Origin: Methylobacter sp015476545
GTDB lineage: Bacteria; Pseudomonadota; Gammaproteobacteria; Methylococcales; Methylomonadaceae
Length of the DNA stretch: 64,000 bases
NCBI RefSeq assembly: GCF_052162025.1
Contig: NZ_CP197401.1
Span: 1-64,000 of the forward strand
Direction of reading: 5' to 3'
Shown here: in pieces, positions 43,508 through 52,871 of the stretch
Position numbering within the stretch: the stretch's first letter is position 1
Layout of the letters: each line of letters begins with the position of its first letter
Translations under genes and position numbers: made by a program
Notes under the pieces: generated by a model
What the model was told of the DNA's origin: nothing
The model's input: the letters and a program-made list of their open reading frames with translations, nothing else
Database searches by the model: none

Positions 43508-44038
43508 ATGAGCGAACTGGCAACATTGGCAAGGCCTTACGCAGCGGCAGTATTCAAAAGAGCCAAAGAAACCGATACGACGGCTAAATGGTCGCAAAGT
43601 TTGGCATTTATGTCGGCTGTCCTGAGTGATAAAGAAATTTCTGTTGTAGTGGATAACCCCAAAGTAACTAAAGAAAGGTTATCAGCACTGATGCTTGATA
43701 TCTGCCAGGGACAAGTTGATGGAGAGAGTGCGAATTTTCTGAAATTGCTTGTTCAAAACAATCGATTGACTTTACTGCCTTACATTGCGGAAATTTTTGA
43801 AGCATATAAAGCGGACGATGAAGGTTATATCGATGTTGAAGTAGTGACTGCTTATCCATTCTCCAAAGAAGAAAAGCAGAAGTTCGCTTCAAAACTGGAA
43901 AAGACACTGAGCAAAAAAGTTCATATGAACGCAACCGTAGATAAATCCTTGATCGGCGGCGTTCTGGTGCGGGCAGGCGACAGAGTAATTGACGGATCCA
44001 TCAAAGGCCAGCTTCAACAATTAGCAAAAAGGCTCTAA
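43508..44038 (+). CDS. atpH: ATP synthase F1 subunit delta
   Basis: Delta joins the b stalk to the top of F1. The 176-residue protein has LARPYAAAVFKRA at the N-terminus and the C-terminal GGVLVRAGDRVIDGSIKGQL motif. It begins 5 bases after atpF. Confidence 0.96.
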   Translation: MSELATLARPYAAAVFKRAKETDTTAKWSQSLAFMSAVLSDKEISVVVDNPKVTKERLSALMLDICQGQVDGESANFLKLLVQNNRLTLLPYIAEIFEAYKADDEGYIDVEVVTAYPFSKEEKQKFASKLEKTLSKKVHMNATVDKSLIGGVLVRAGDRVIDGSIKGQLQQLAKRL

Positions 44039-44059
44039 ATCTAGAGTGAGAAACAGAAC

Positions 44060-45601
44060 ATGCAATTAAACCCATCTGAAATAAGTGATCTGATTAAAAA
44101 GAAGATCGAAAACTTCGACCTGAGCGCCGAAGCCCATACAGAAGGTACTGTAGTCAGTGTGACTGACGGTATTGTAAGAATACATGGTCTTTCTGAAGCT
44201 ATGCAGGGCGAGATGTTGGAGTTCCCTGGCAATACCTACGGGATGGCGCTTAACCTTGAAAGAGATTCAGTCGGTGCGGTGGTATTAGGTTCATACCAGC
44301 ACATCTCTGAAGGCGATACCGTAAAATGCACCGGTAGAATTCTGGAAGTACCGGTCGGTGAAGCGCTTCTGGGCCGCGTTGTTGATGCGCTTGGCAATCC
44401 TATCGATGGCAAAGGCGCCATTGAAACCCAAGAAAGCTCGCCAATTGAAAAAATCGCTCCCGGCGTTATTGCACGTCAATCAGTTGATCAACCTGTCCAA
44501 ATAGGTTTGAAATCCATCGATGCGATGATTCCTGTCGGCCGCGGCCAGCGTGAGTTAATCATCGGCGACAGACAAACCGGTAAAACCGCCATCGCGGTTG
44601 ATGCGATCATCAACCAAAAAGGCACCGGCATCAAATGTATTTATGTCGCTATCGGCCAAAAACGTTCATCCATTGCCAACGTTGTGCGCAAACTGGAAGA
44701 GCATGGTGCGATGGAACACACTATTATCGTTGCCGCATCTGCTTCTGAATCAGCCGCTTTACAATTCATTGCGCCTTACACCGGTTGCTCAATGGGGGAA
44801 TACTTCAGAGACCGCGGAGAAGATGCGCTGATCATTTATGACGACTTGACCAAACAAGCCTGGGCTTATCGTCAGGTGTCTTTGTTGCTGCGTCGTCCAC
44901 CGGGACGTGAAGCGTATCCTGGCGACGTGTTCTACTTGCACTCTCGTTTGCTGGAAAGAGCGGCACGTATCAACGCTGATGAAGTTGAAAAACTGACTGG
45001 CGGCAAAGTGAAAGGTAAAACCGGCTCATTGACAGCCTTGCCTATCATCGAAACCCAAGGCGGCGACGTATCGGCTTTCGTACCGACCAACGTAATTTCC
45101 ATTACGGACGGTCAGATTTTCCTTGAAACCGACTTGTTCAACTCCGGTATCCGTCCTGCGGTTAACGCCGGTTTATCGGTATCGCGTGTAGGTGGTGCGG
45201 CACAGACCAAGATCATCAAGAAATTGGGCGGCGGTATCCGTCTTGACTTGGCTCAATACCGTGAGCTGGCAGCTTTCGCTCAGTTTGCATCGGATCTGGA
45301 TGAAAGCACCCGTAAGCAGATCGAGCGCGGCCAACGCGTGACTGAATTGATGAAGCAAAACCAGTATTCACCAATGTCAGTCGCACAAATGGCGGTTTCA
45401 CTGTTTGCTGCCAACGAAGGTTTCCTGGATAACGTAGAAGTTAACAAAGTCCTTGATTTTGAAGCTGCTTTACAGTCGTACATGAAGTCAGAACATGCAG
45501 AATTAATGAGTACCATTAATGCAACTGGCGATTTTAACGATGAAATCAGGCAGGGTATGCTGACTGCTATTCAAACTTTCATCAAAACTCATAGTTGGTA
45601 A
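44060..45601 (+). CDS. atpA: ATP synthase F1 subunit alpha
   Basis: Alpha carries the non-catalytic nucleotide sites. The 513 residues equal the E. coli length. Walker A is GDRQTGKTAIAVD near residue 170, and the conserved PGREAYPGDVFYLHSRLLER and EFVPTN-type VPTNVISITDGQIFLE segments are present. Confidence 0.98.
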   Translation: MQLNPSEISDLIKKKIENFDLSAEAHTEGTVVSVTDGIVRIHGLSEAMQGEMLEFPGNTYGMALNLERDSVGAVVLGSYQHISEGDTVKCTGRILEVPVGEALLGRVVDALGNPIDGKGAIETQESSPIEKIAPGVIARQSVDQPVQIGLKSIDAMIPVGRGQRELIIGDRQTGKTAIAVDAIINQKGTGIKCIYVAIGQKRSSIANVVRKLEEHGAMEHTIIVAASASESAALQFIAPYTGCSMGEYFRDRGEDALIIYDDLTKQAWAYRQVSLLLRRPPGREAYPGDVFYLHSRLLERAARINADEVEKLTGGKVKGKTGSLTALPIIETQGGDVSAFVPTNVISITDGQIFLETDLFNSGIRPAVNAGLSVSRVGGAAQTKIIKKLGGGIRLDLAQYRELAAFAQFASDLDESTRKQIERGQRVTELMKQNQYSPMSVAQMAVSLFAANEGFLDNVEVNKVLDFEAALQSYMKSEHAELMSTINATGDFNDEIRQGMLTAIQTFIKTHSW

Positions 45602-45613
45602 AAGGGTCTTCAA

Positions 45614-46477
45614 ATGGCTGTTGGTAAAGAAATACGCACAAAGATTGCGAGTATCAAGAATACTCAAAAGATCACTCGGGCAATGGAGATGGTTGCGGCG
45701 AGTAAAATGCGTAAAACAAAAGACAGAATGCAGGCAACACGTCCATATTCCCAAAAAATCGGCCGGATCATTAAACATCTGGCCCATGCCAATCCGGAAT
45801 ATAAACACTCTTTTCTCATTAAGCGTGAGGTTAAGCGGGTTGGGATCATTGTAATAAGCTCTGACAGGGGGTTGTGCGGCGGTCTGAATTCAAACTTGTT
45901 CAGAAAAACGCTGACACAGTTATCGCAATGGGACAAAGCAAACATTGATGTAGATGTTTGTACGATTGGCACAAAGGCTGCCGGCTTTTTTGGCAATCTG
46001 AAAACGAACATGGTCGGACAGGTTTCCAAACTAGGTGACACTCCGCACCTGCAGGATATCGTCGGCATCATTAAAATCATGTTGGACGCTTATGAGCAGG
46101 GCACTATCGATGAATTGTATGTCGTATACAATGAATTCGTGAACACCATGACTCAAAGACCAACTGTTGAAAAGTTGCTGCCTGTAGTAGCGGAAGAGAT
46201 CGAAGAAAAACTGAGCAGTCATTGGGATTATATTTATGAGCCCGATGCCAAGGAAGTTCTGGATCACTTGCTGACCCGTTATATCGAGTCGATCGTCTAC
46301 CAAGGCCTGGTTGAAAACAATGCCTGTGAGCAGGCTGCCAGAATGGTCGCCATGAAGAGCGCTTCGGATAATGCCGGCAGTCTTATCGGTGAGCTGCAGC
46401 TGGTTTACAACAAAGCCAGACAAGCCGCTATCACGCAGGAAATTTCAGAAATTGTTGCCGGTGCCGCAGCTGTTTAA
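45614..46477 (+). CDS. atpG: ATP synthase F1 subunit gamma
   Basis: Gamma is the central rotor shaft. The 287 residues match the family (E. coli 287). Visible are the N-terminal helix with SIKNTQKITRAMEMVAASKM, the SSDRGLCGGLN segment, and the C-terminal helix ARMVAMKSASDNAGSLI. Confidence 0.97.
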   Translation: MAVGKEIRTKIASIKNTQKITRAMEMVAASKMRKTKDRMQATRPYSQKIGRIIKHLAHANPEYKHSFLIKREVKRVGIIVISSDRGLCGGLNSNLFRKTLTQLSQWDKANIDVDVCTIGTKAAGFFGNLKTNMVGQVSKLGDTPHLQDIVGIIKIMLDAYEQGTIDELYVVYNEFVNTMTQRPTVEKLLPVVAEEIEEKLSSHWDYIYEPDAKEVLDHLLTRYIESIVYQGLVENNACEQAARMVAMKSASDNAGSLIGELQLVYNKARQAAITQEISEIVAGAAAV

Positions 46478-46525
46478 GCCTTTAAGCCCAAGCAAAAACG
46501 ACACAAATTATAAGAGGACAACTCA

Positions 46526-47905
46526 ATGAGTTCGGGTAAAATCGTTCAGATTATTGGTGCGGTTGTTGACGTGGAATTCCCGCGTGAAGCACTGCCCAAA
46601 GTATATGATGCATTAAATGTAGAAGGAAAAGACCTGGTATTGGAAGTGCAACAGCAATTGGGTGACGGTGTAGTCAGATCGATTGCGATGGGTAGCACCG
46701 ATGGCTTAAGCAGAGGCTTGACCGTTAGCAACACCGATGCCCCCATTTCAGTGCCGGTCGGACAGGAAACCTTAGGCCGTATTATGAACGTCTTAGGTCA
46801 GCCTATCGATGAAAAAGGCCCTATCGGCGAAAAACAAAAATGGGGCATCCATCGCAGCGCACCTTCTTATGACCAACAGGCGGCTGCCAACGAATTGCTG
46901 GAAACCGGCATCAAGGTTATCGACCTGGTCTGCCCATTCAGTAAAGGCGGTAAAGTCGGACTGTTCGGCGGTGCGGGTGTAGGCAAGACCGTTAACATGA
47001 TGGAATTGATCCGTAACATCGCGATCGAGCACAGCGGTTATTCCGTGTTTGCCGGCGTAGGCGAGCGTACGCGTGAAGGAAACGACTTCTATCACGAAAT
47101 GACCGATTCAAACGTTATCGACAAAGTATCGCTGGTTTACGGCCAGATGAACGAGCCGCCAGGAAACAGATTACGCGTGGCGCTGACCGGTTTGACCATG
47201 GCGGAATATTTCCGTGACGAAGGCCGCGACGTGCTGTTCTTCGTCGACAACATTTACCGTTACACCCTGGCGGGTACCGAGGTATCGGCATTGTTAGGCC
47301 GTATGCCTTCTGCGGTAGGTTATCAGCCGACGCTGGCGGAAGAGATGGGCGTGTTGCAGGAACGTATTACCTCAACGAAAACCGGCTCTATTACCTCTAT
47401 CCAGGCCGTTTACGTACCTGCGGACGACTTGACCGACCCGTCGCCTGCAACCACGTTCGCGCATTTGGATGCGACCGTCGTACTGTCTCGTCAGATTGCC
47501 GAGCTGGGTATTTATCCTGCGATCGATCCTCTGGATTCAACCAGCCGCCAGCTCGATCCGCTGGTTATCGGCCAGGAGCACTATGACGTGGCGCGTAAAG
47601 TTCAAGGTACACTGCAACGCTATAAAGAGCTGAGAGACATTATCGCGATCCTGGGTATGGACGAGTTGTCGGAAGAAGACAAGCTGACGGTGGCCAGAGC
47701 GCGTAAAATCCAGCGTTTCCTGTCTCAGCCTTTCTTCGTTGCCGAAGTATTCACCGGCTCACCGGGCAAATATGTTTCACTGAAAGATACAATCGCAGGC
47801 TTCAAAGGCATTATTGACGGCGAATACGACAATATCCCTGAACAAGCTTTCTACATGGTCGGCACCATTGACGAAGCGCTTGAAAAAGCGAAAGGCATGA
47901 AGTAA
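46526..47905 (+). CDS. atpD: ATP synthase F1 subunit beta
   Basis: Beta holds the catalytic sites. The 459-residue protein shows P-loop GGAGVGKTVNMMELI near 150, the catalytic-Glu-bearing GVGERTREGNDFY, the DELSEED-type motif as MDELSEEDK near 385, and VLFFVDNIYRYT. A slight rarity is Tyr in VDNIYRYT, where most species have Phe. AGAGGA ribosome-binding site upstream. Confidence 0.98.
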   Translation: MSSGKIVQIIGAVVDVEFPREALPKVYDALNVEGKDLVLEVQQQLGDGVVRSIAMGSTDGLSRGLTVSNTDAPISVPVGQETLGRIMNVLGQPIDEKGPIGEKQKWGIHRSAPSYDQQAAANELLETGIKVIDLVCPFSKGGKVGLFGGAGVGKTVNMMELIRNIAIEHSGYSVFAGVGERTREGNDFYHEMTDSNVIDKVSLVYGQMNEPPGNRLRVALTGLTMAEYFRDEGRDVLFFVDNIYRYTLAGTEVSALLGRMPSAVGYQPTLAEEMGVLQERITSTKTGSITSIQAVYVPADDLTDPSPATTFAHLDATVVLSRQIAELGIYPAIDPLDSTSRQLDPLVIGQEHYDVARKVQGTLQRYKELRDIIAILGMDELSEEDKLTVARARKIQRFLSQPFFVAEVFTGSPGKYVSLKDTIAGFKGIIDGEYDNIPEQAFYMVGTIDEALEKAKGMK

Positions 47906-47972
47906 GCCTCCATACTTTATAGATGTATCTCCCGGTTCAATGGCCGGGAGAGATTGAAACAGGTAACCGATA

Positions 47973-48395
47973 ATGACCATGACCGTACATGTAGACATCG
48001 TAAGTGCAGAAAAGGAGATATTTTCCGGATTAGCGGAAATGGTATTTGCTCCGGCTGAACTTGGCGAAGTGGGTATTACCCCACGTCATGCTCCATTAAT
48101 ATCAAGACTGAAGCCCGGCGAAGTGCGGGTTAAAGTGAGCGATAAAGAAAGTTATCCGTTCTATGTATCAGGCGGCATTCTGGAAGTGCAGCCTCATGTG
48201 GTTACCATTCTGGCTGATACGGCAATTAGAGCGAAAGATATTGATGAAGCGGCCGCCCTGGAAGCCAAACATAGAGCTGAAGAAGCTCTGGCTGACAAAT
48301 CCAGCAAGATTGATTATGCAACAGCCCAGGCGCAATTGCTTGAAGCGATGATGCAGCTGAGAACACTGGACAGGCTGAGAAAGCGCGGCGGATAA
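47973..48395 (+). CDS. atpC: ATP synthase F1 subunit epsilon
   Basis: Epsilon is the rotor foot and ATPase inhibitor. The 140-residue protein has the N-terminal beta-sandwich (VHVDIVSAEKEIFSG, LGEVGITPRHAPLI) and the C-terminal helical hairpin (ALEAKHRAEEALADK). It is the last gene of the operon. A terminator and a decayed second copy of its 3' end follow. Confidence 0.97.
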   Translation: MTMTVHVDIVSAEKEIFSGLAEMVFAPAELGEVGITPRHAPLISRLKPGEVRVKVSDKESYPFYVSGGILEVQPHVVTILADTAIRAKDIDEAAALEAKHRAEEALADKSSKIDYATAQAQLLEAMMQLRTLDRLRKRGG

Positions 48396-48419
48396 AAATA
48401 ACTGGCTTAGGCCTAGAAA

Positions 48420-48458
48420 AACCCGTTAACGTGTTCACGTTATCGGGTTTTTTTTTAT
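48420..48458 (+). terminator. Intrinsic terminator of the atp operon
   Basis: AACCCGTTAACGTG at 48420-48433 pairs, with one mismatch, with CACGTTATCGGGTT at 48436-48449 around a two-base loop, and a run of T follows. Clear Rho-independent terminator. Confidence 0.88.
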
Positions 48459-48500
48459 TTTAAGAAATTTTTACGATTATAATTTCGTAAGCCATAATCT

Positions 48501-48632
48501 CAGGCGCAATTGTTCGAGGCTGGAATCAAATTAAGAGCATTGGATAGGCTTAAAAAAGCGCGACACATAAAAGAAAACAGGGCTTGGACGATCTGAAAGC
48601 TTAAGTAGCTTAAGCCGCGTTATCCGGTTTTT
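48501..48632 (+). pseudogene. Decayed duplicate of the atpC 3' end plus terminator
   Basis: CAGGCGCAATTG at 48501 repeats CAGGCGCAATTG at 48327 in atpC. The similarity goes on: TTAAGAGCATTGGATAGGCT against CTGAGAACACTGGACAGGCT, then AAAAAGCGCGACACATAAAA against AGAAAGCGCGGCGGATAAAA. It ends near a second hairpin-like GTTATCCGGTTTTTT resembling GTTATCGGGTTTTTT. The offset is 174 bases. The reading frame is not preserved. This is a decayed tandem duplication between atpC and glmU. Confidence 0.8.
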
Positions 48633-48651
48633 TATCTAAAGGAATATAAAC

Positions 48652-50019
48652 ATGAAAATTAAGACTATCATTCTGGCAGCCGGCAAAGGGACGCGTATGC
48701 GTTCAGAGCTGCCCAAAATACTGCATAAAATTGCCGATAAACCTTTGCTGAAACATGTTTACGACATGAGCAGGCAGCTGGAAAACAACAGCATCAAAAT
48801 TGTCTACGGCCATGGCGCCGAACTGGTAAGAGAAACGCTCAGCGATCTGGACGCCGTCTGGATAGAACAAAAGGAACAGCTGGGCACGGGTCATGCTGTG
48901 CAGCAAGTCAGTGATCTGATATCGGACACGGACAAGGTGCTGATTCTTTATGGCGATGTGCCTTTGCTGAAACTGTCATCAGTCAAACAGCTGATTTCCA
49001 GCGTCAATGAGCAAGCGCTCGCCTTGCTGACCGTCAATCTCGAAAACCCAACCGGTTACGGCCGGATAGTCAGGAATGCAGCGGGTCAAGTCAACAGGAT
49101 TGTCGAAGAAAAAGACGCCGACGCTCAAGAGAAACTGATCAATGAAGTCAACACCGGCATCATGGCGATGCCCGGCAATAAACTGAAAAAATGGCTGAAT
49201 CAGTTGAATAACAGCAATGCGCAAGGCGAATATTATTTAACGGATATCATTGAAATGGCCGTCGCCGATGGTGTTGCTATCGTCACGAGTCAGCCCGAAA
49301 CAGTCGATGAAGTGCTGGGCGTAAACAACCGCATACAGCTCAGCCACCTGGAGCGCGTTTATCAACAGGAGCAGGCCAATAAACTCATGGAACGGGGCGT
49401 TACATTAAGAGACCCAGCCCGGTTCGATCTGCGCGGCTCGATAGAAACGCTAGGCCAGGATATTGAAATTGATGTCAATGTGATTCTGGAAGGCAAAAAC
49501 AGCATCGGCAGCCATGTCAAAATAGGTGCTAATACGCATATAAAAAACTCCATTATTGGCGATAATGTTGAGATTCTCGATTTATGCGTCATAGAGAACG
49601 CCGTCATAGGGAACGGCAGCAGAATCGGTCCTTATGCCAGATTGAGACCGGAAAGTGTTCTGGCCGAAGATGTGCATATCGGTAATTTCGTGGAAATCAA
49701 AAAATCATCGGTCGCGGCCGGCAGCAAGATCAATCACTTAAGCTATATCGGCGATACGGCCGTAGGCAGCAAGGTAAATATCGGCGCCGGAACCATTACC
49801 TGCAATTATGACGGCGTGAACAAGTTTCGAACAACCATTGGAGACGGCGCTTTTATCGGCTCCAATACCCAACTGGTCGCCCCGGTAACGGTCGGCAAAA
49901 ACGCTACCATAGGCGCCGGCTCCACGATCACTAGAGATGCCCCTGAGAATCAATTGACCTTGGGCAGGGCAAGACAAACGACTATAGAAGGATGGCAACG
50001 CCCCGTTAAACGCGACTGA
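48652..50019 (+). CDS. glmU: Bifunctional GlcNAc-1-phosphate uridyltransferase/glucosamine-1-phosphate acetyltransferase
   Basis: GlmU makes UDP-GlcNAc for murein and lipopolysaccharide. The 455-residue protein has the N-terminal uridyltransferase with ILAAGKGTRMRSELPK, YGDVPLL and NEVNTGIM, and a C-terminal left-handed beta-helix (about 250-455) of hexapeptide repeats with GAGTITCNYDG. It forms the usual glmU-glmS pair after the atp operon. Confidence 0.98.
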   Translation: MKIKTIILAAGKGTRMRSELPKILHKIADKPLLKHVYDMSRQLENNSIKIVYGHGAELVRETLSDLDAVWIEQKEQLGTGHAVQQVSDLISDTDKVLILYGDVPLLKLSSVKQLISSVNEQALALLTVNLENPTGYGRIVRNAAGQVNRIVEEKDADAQEKLINEVNTGIMAMPGNKLKKWLNQLNNSNAQGEYYLTDIIEMAVADGVAIVTSQPETVDEVLGVNNRIQLSHLERVYQQEQANKLMERGVTLRDPARFDLRGSIETLGQDIEIDVNVILEGKNSIGSHVKIGANTHIKNSIIGDNVEILDLCVIENAVIGNGSRIGPYARLRPESVLAEDVHIGNFVEIKKSSVAAGSKINHLSYIGDTAVGSKVNIGAGTITCNYDGVNKFRTTIGDGAFIGSNTQLVAPVTVGKNATIGAGSTITRDAPENQLTLGRARQTTIEGWQRPVKRD

Positions 50020-50070
50020 TGGTTGCAGGAGTTTGTACAATGTCAGGAATAATTGTCGAGGAAAAATAAT

Positions 50071-51900
50071 ATGTGTGGAATTGTAGGTGGTGTAGCGCAG
50101 CGGAGTGTAGTTCCTATCTTGCTAGAGGGATTGAAGCGGTTGGAATACCGCGGATACGACTCGGCAGGGCTGGCGGTCATAAGCGGGCGGGAAATATACC
50201 GGAAACGGGAACTGGGGAAGGTGAAAGGCCTGGAAGCCTTGCTCCAGGCCGATCCTATCGCCGGCAACATCGGCATAGCCCATACCCGATGGGCAACTCA
50301 CGGCAAACCGAGCACGGCCAATGCGCATCCGCATATCAGCGGCAACAAAGTGGCCGTGGTTCATAACGGCATTATCGAAAACCACGAGCGATTACGCGGT
50401 CTTCAACTGGAGAAAGGCTACAAGTTCACGTCGGAAACCGATACCGAAGTCGTCGTCCATGAAATATACGATGCTCTGGAGACCTCGACTGGCCTATTAA
50501 ATGCCGTCCAGAAGACCGTGAAAAAATTCGAAGGCGCCTATGCCTTGGGCATCATGAGTATCGATTATCCCGATACGCTGATTGCTTGCCGAAAAGGCAG
50601 TCCTCTGGTGATCGGCGTCGGCATTGGCGAATATTTCATCGCATCGGATGTTGCCGCCCTGCTGCCGGTCACGCAACGGTTTATTTTTCTGGAAGACGGC
50701 GATATAGCCGAGATAACGATAGGCAAGGTCGTTATCTACGATGCCAATGACAACATCGTCAATCGCCCTATCAAAACCAGCCAGCTGAAAATCGATTCTG
50801 TCGATAAAGGCGAATATCGCCATTACATGCTGAAGGAGGTTTATGAGCAGCCCTGGGCCGTCTCGGAAACGCTGGAAGGCCGGTTCATCAACAACCGCCT
50901 GGAAGAGAGTTCAATCGGACATAATGCCGGCGACATTTTCGATAAGGTGAAATCCGTGCAAATCCTGGCTTGCGGAACCAGTTACCACGCTGGACTGGTG
51001 GCGCGCTACTGGTTTGAAAAACTGGCCCGCGTGCCTTGCAATATTGAAGTCGCCAGTGAATTCCGCTACAGGCAACCAGTATTGTCGGAAGACACCCTGA
51101 TTGTCACGATTTCGCAATCCGGTGAAACGGCCGATACGCTGGCCGCGCTGCAGGAGGCGAAAAAGTTGGGCGCGAAGTATTCATTAGCCGTTTGCAACGT
51201 GCCGGAAAGCTCGCTGATCAGGGAATCCGACCTGGTGTTAATGACACGGGCCGGCGCGGAGATCGGCGTGGCCTCGACAAAAGCCTTTACCACCCAGCTG
51301 GTGGCGCTGATGCTGTTGGTTATTGCTGTCGGCAGGCGATTTGGACTGACGGAGAAACTTGAGCAGAAGATAACGTCCGAATTATTCAACCTGCCTGAAA
51401 AAATTGGACAGGTCTTGCAGTTGAATGAGCAAATCAAGGCATTATCGGAGCAGTTTGCGGAAAAACAGCATGCGCTGTTCCTCGGCAGAGGCACGCATTA
51501 CCCGATAGCGATGGAAGGCTCACTAAAACTCAAGGAAATTTCCTATATCCATGCCGAAGCTTATCCGGCAGGCGAACTGAAGCATGGGCCTTTGGCGCTG
51601 ATAGACGCGGACATGCCAGTCATTACCGTAGCACCGAACAACAGCCTGTTGGAAAAGCTGAAATCCAACATGCAGGAAGTCAGTGCGCGCGGCGGCCAGC
51701 TGATCGTTTTCATGGATGAGACGCTGGCGTCCGAAAGCAGCGAGAATGTCCAGATCATCAAAGTGCCGCAAGTCGAGAATGAAACGGCGCCTATTGTTTA
51801 TGCCGTACCGCTGCAGCTGCTGGCCTATCATGTCGCCGTGTTGAAAGGCACCGATGTCGATCAGCCTAGGAATCTGGCAAAATCGGTGACAGTGGAATAG
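50071..51900 (+). CDS. glmS: Glucosamine-6-phosphate synthase (isomerising)
   Basis: GlmS makes glucosamine-6-phosphate from fructose-6-phosphate and glutamine. The start at 50071 gives MCGIVGG, placing the catalytic Cys at residue 2; upstream in-frame TTG is rejected. The 609 residues equal E. coli. The amidotransferase domain (1-240) has RGYDSAGLAV and HTRWATHG; two SIS domains follow (CGTSYHAG, SQSGETADTL, GRGTHYPIA), and the end is DQPRNLAKSVTVE. That conserved end is the DNA recognised by TnsD in Tn7 targeting; a Tn7-like element indeed begins 26 bases after the stop. Confidence 0.98.
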   Translation: MCGIVGGVAQRSVVPILLEGLKRLEYRGYDSAGLAVISGREIYRKRELGKVKGLEALLQADPIAGNIGIAHTRWATHGKPSTANAHPHISGNKVAVVHNGIIENHERLRGLQLEKGYKFTSETDTEVVVHEIYDALETSTGLLNAVQKTVKKFEGAYALGIMSIDYPDTLIACRKGSPLVIGVGIGEYFIASDVAALLPVTQRFIFLEDGDIAEITIGKVVIYDANDNIVNRPIKTSQLKIDSVDKGEYRHYMLKEVYEQPWAVSETLEGRFINNRLEESSIGHNAGDIFDKVKSVQILACGTSYHAGLVARYWFEKLARVPCNIEVASEFRYRQPVLSEDTLIVTISQSGETADTLAALQEAKKLGAKYSLAVCNVPESSLIRESDLVLMTRAGAEIGVASTKAFTTQLVALMLLVIAVGRRFGLTEKLEQKITSELFNLPEKIGQVLQLNEQIKALSEQFAEKQHALFLGRGTHYPIAMEGSLKLKEISYIHAEAYPAGELKHGPLALIDADMPVITVAPNNSLLEKLKSNMQEVSARGGQLIVFMDETLASESSENVQIIKVPQVENETAPIVYAVPLQLLAYHVAVLKGTDVDQPRNLAKSVTVE

Positions 51901-51934
51901 GGTTTTGGGCGGCTTAAATCGCCTGTTGTGAGAG

Positions 51935-51994
51935 GGCAATAAAGTTTCATACCAGGCAATAAAATATCATACTAGGCAATAAAGTTGCATACTA
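51935..51994. repeat. Three abutting 20-bp TnsB-site-like repeats at the transposon end
   Basis: GGCAATAAAGTTTCATACCA (51935), GGCAATAAAATATCATACTA (51955) and GGCAATAAAGTTGCATACTA (51975) lie head to tail without spacing. Tn7 right ends carry closely packed TnsB sites overlapping the tnsA promoter, which is the arrangement here; tnsA begins 50 bases later. Confidence 0.88.
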
Positions 51995-52043
51995 AAGCCA
52001 TCCGTTCTAGACTCAGCTTGAGAAATGATTGGACGGCTTTTTT

Positions 52044-52871
52044 ATGGCGCAAAAAAATTACTCTAATACAGAAATAAAGAGCCAAAAGTGGATAAAAGAA
52101 GGGCGTGGTTCCGGGCATGGCAGTGAATATAAACCTTGGTTGACTGTTAGAGATGTGCCATCAGAGGGACGTTCTCACCGCATTTTTGGCCACAAGTCCA
52201 AGCGTATTCATCATCTTCTTTCTGATCTTGAGCTAGCCGTATTTTTTGCTCTTGAGTGGCACAAGGATACTGTAGACATCCGAGAGCAATTTCCATTGCG
52301 ATTAGAGGAAACCAAAGTACTGGCTGATGAGGCAGGGATTCAGCATCCAGCATATCAGGGAGTATTGCAAATTATGACTTCTGACTTTTTGGTCAACACT
52401 GAAGACCCTCGAAGGCCAAAATTTGCCTTACAAGCCAAGTATTCTGAGACATTGCAAGATTCTAGAACGATTGAAAAACTGGAGCTTGAGCGTCGATATT
52501 GGTTTAGGAAATCAGTACCATGGATGTTAGTAACTGAGCAGGATATTCCGAAAGTTTTATTTCAGAATATCGGTTGGCTTTATCCAGCTCAGCGAGATCA
52601 GTTGGATGAAGAGACGATGCTCGAACGTGTTGCAATATACAAGCAACATTTTCAGCGAGCTCCTAACAAAACACTGATTGATGTCGCGAAGCAATTGGAC
52701 GTGGCCTACAATTTGCCGGCAGGACATTCTTTATTAGAAATAAGGCTGCTCTTGGCAAGCCGATGTTTCTTGTTCGATATCTTTAAGCCTTTAACTGCAT
52801 TGAAAGCGGGTGAGTTGAGGGCTGAAAATATGAATACTATATCGGAGGCGCTTCGTGTTTCGAATCAATGA
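52044..52871 (+). CDS. tnsA: Tn7-like transposase subunit TnsA (endonuclease)
   Basis: TnsA cuts the 5' ends of the transposon together with TnsB. From ATG 52044 the protein has 275 residues. Its nuclease core has Glu63 in LSDLE, Asp114 in MTSD, and Gln130/Lys132 in ALQAK, at exactly the residue numbers known for E. coli Tn7 TnsA (E63, D114, Q130, K132). A C-terminal helical TnsC-contact domain follows (about 170-275). An earlier TTG at 52029 is in frame but adds little. It overlaps tnsB by 17 bases. It appears intact. Confidence 0.95.
   Translation: MAQKNYSNTEIKSQKWIKEGRGSGHGSEYKPWLTVRDVPSEGRSHRIFGHKSKRIHHLLSDLELAVFFALEWHKDTVDIREQFPLRLEETKVLADEAGIQHPAYQGVLQIMTSDFLVNTEDPRRPKFALQAKYSETLQDSRTIEKLELERRYWFRKSVPWMLVTEQDIPKVLFQNIGWLYPAQRDQLDEETMLERVAIYKQHFQRAPNKTLIDVAKQLDVAYNLPAGHSLLEIRLLLASRCFLFDIFKPLTALKAGELRAENMNTISEALRVSNQ

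Noticed and set aside
51935..51994. Three 20-bp direct repeats as a mini CRISPR array
   Set aside because: The repeats abut without spacers and lie at a transposon end; no cas genes are near. They fit TnsB-binding sites.
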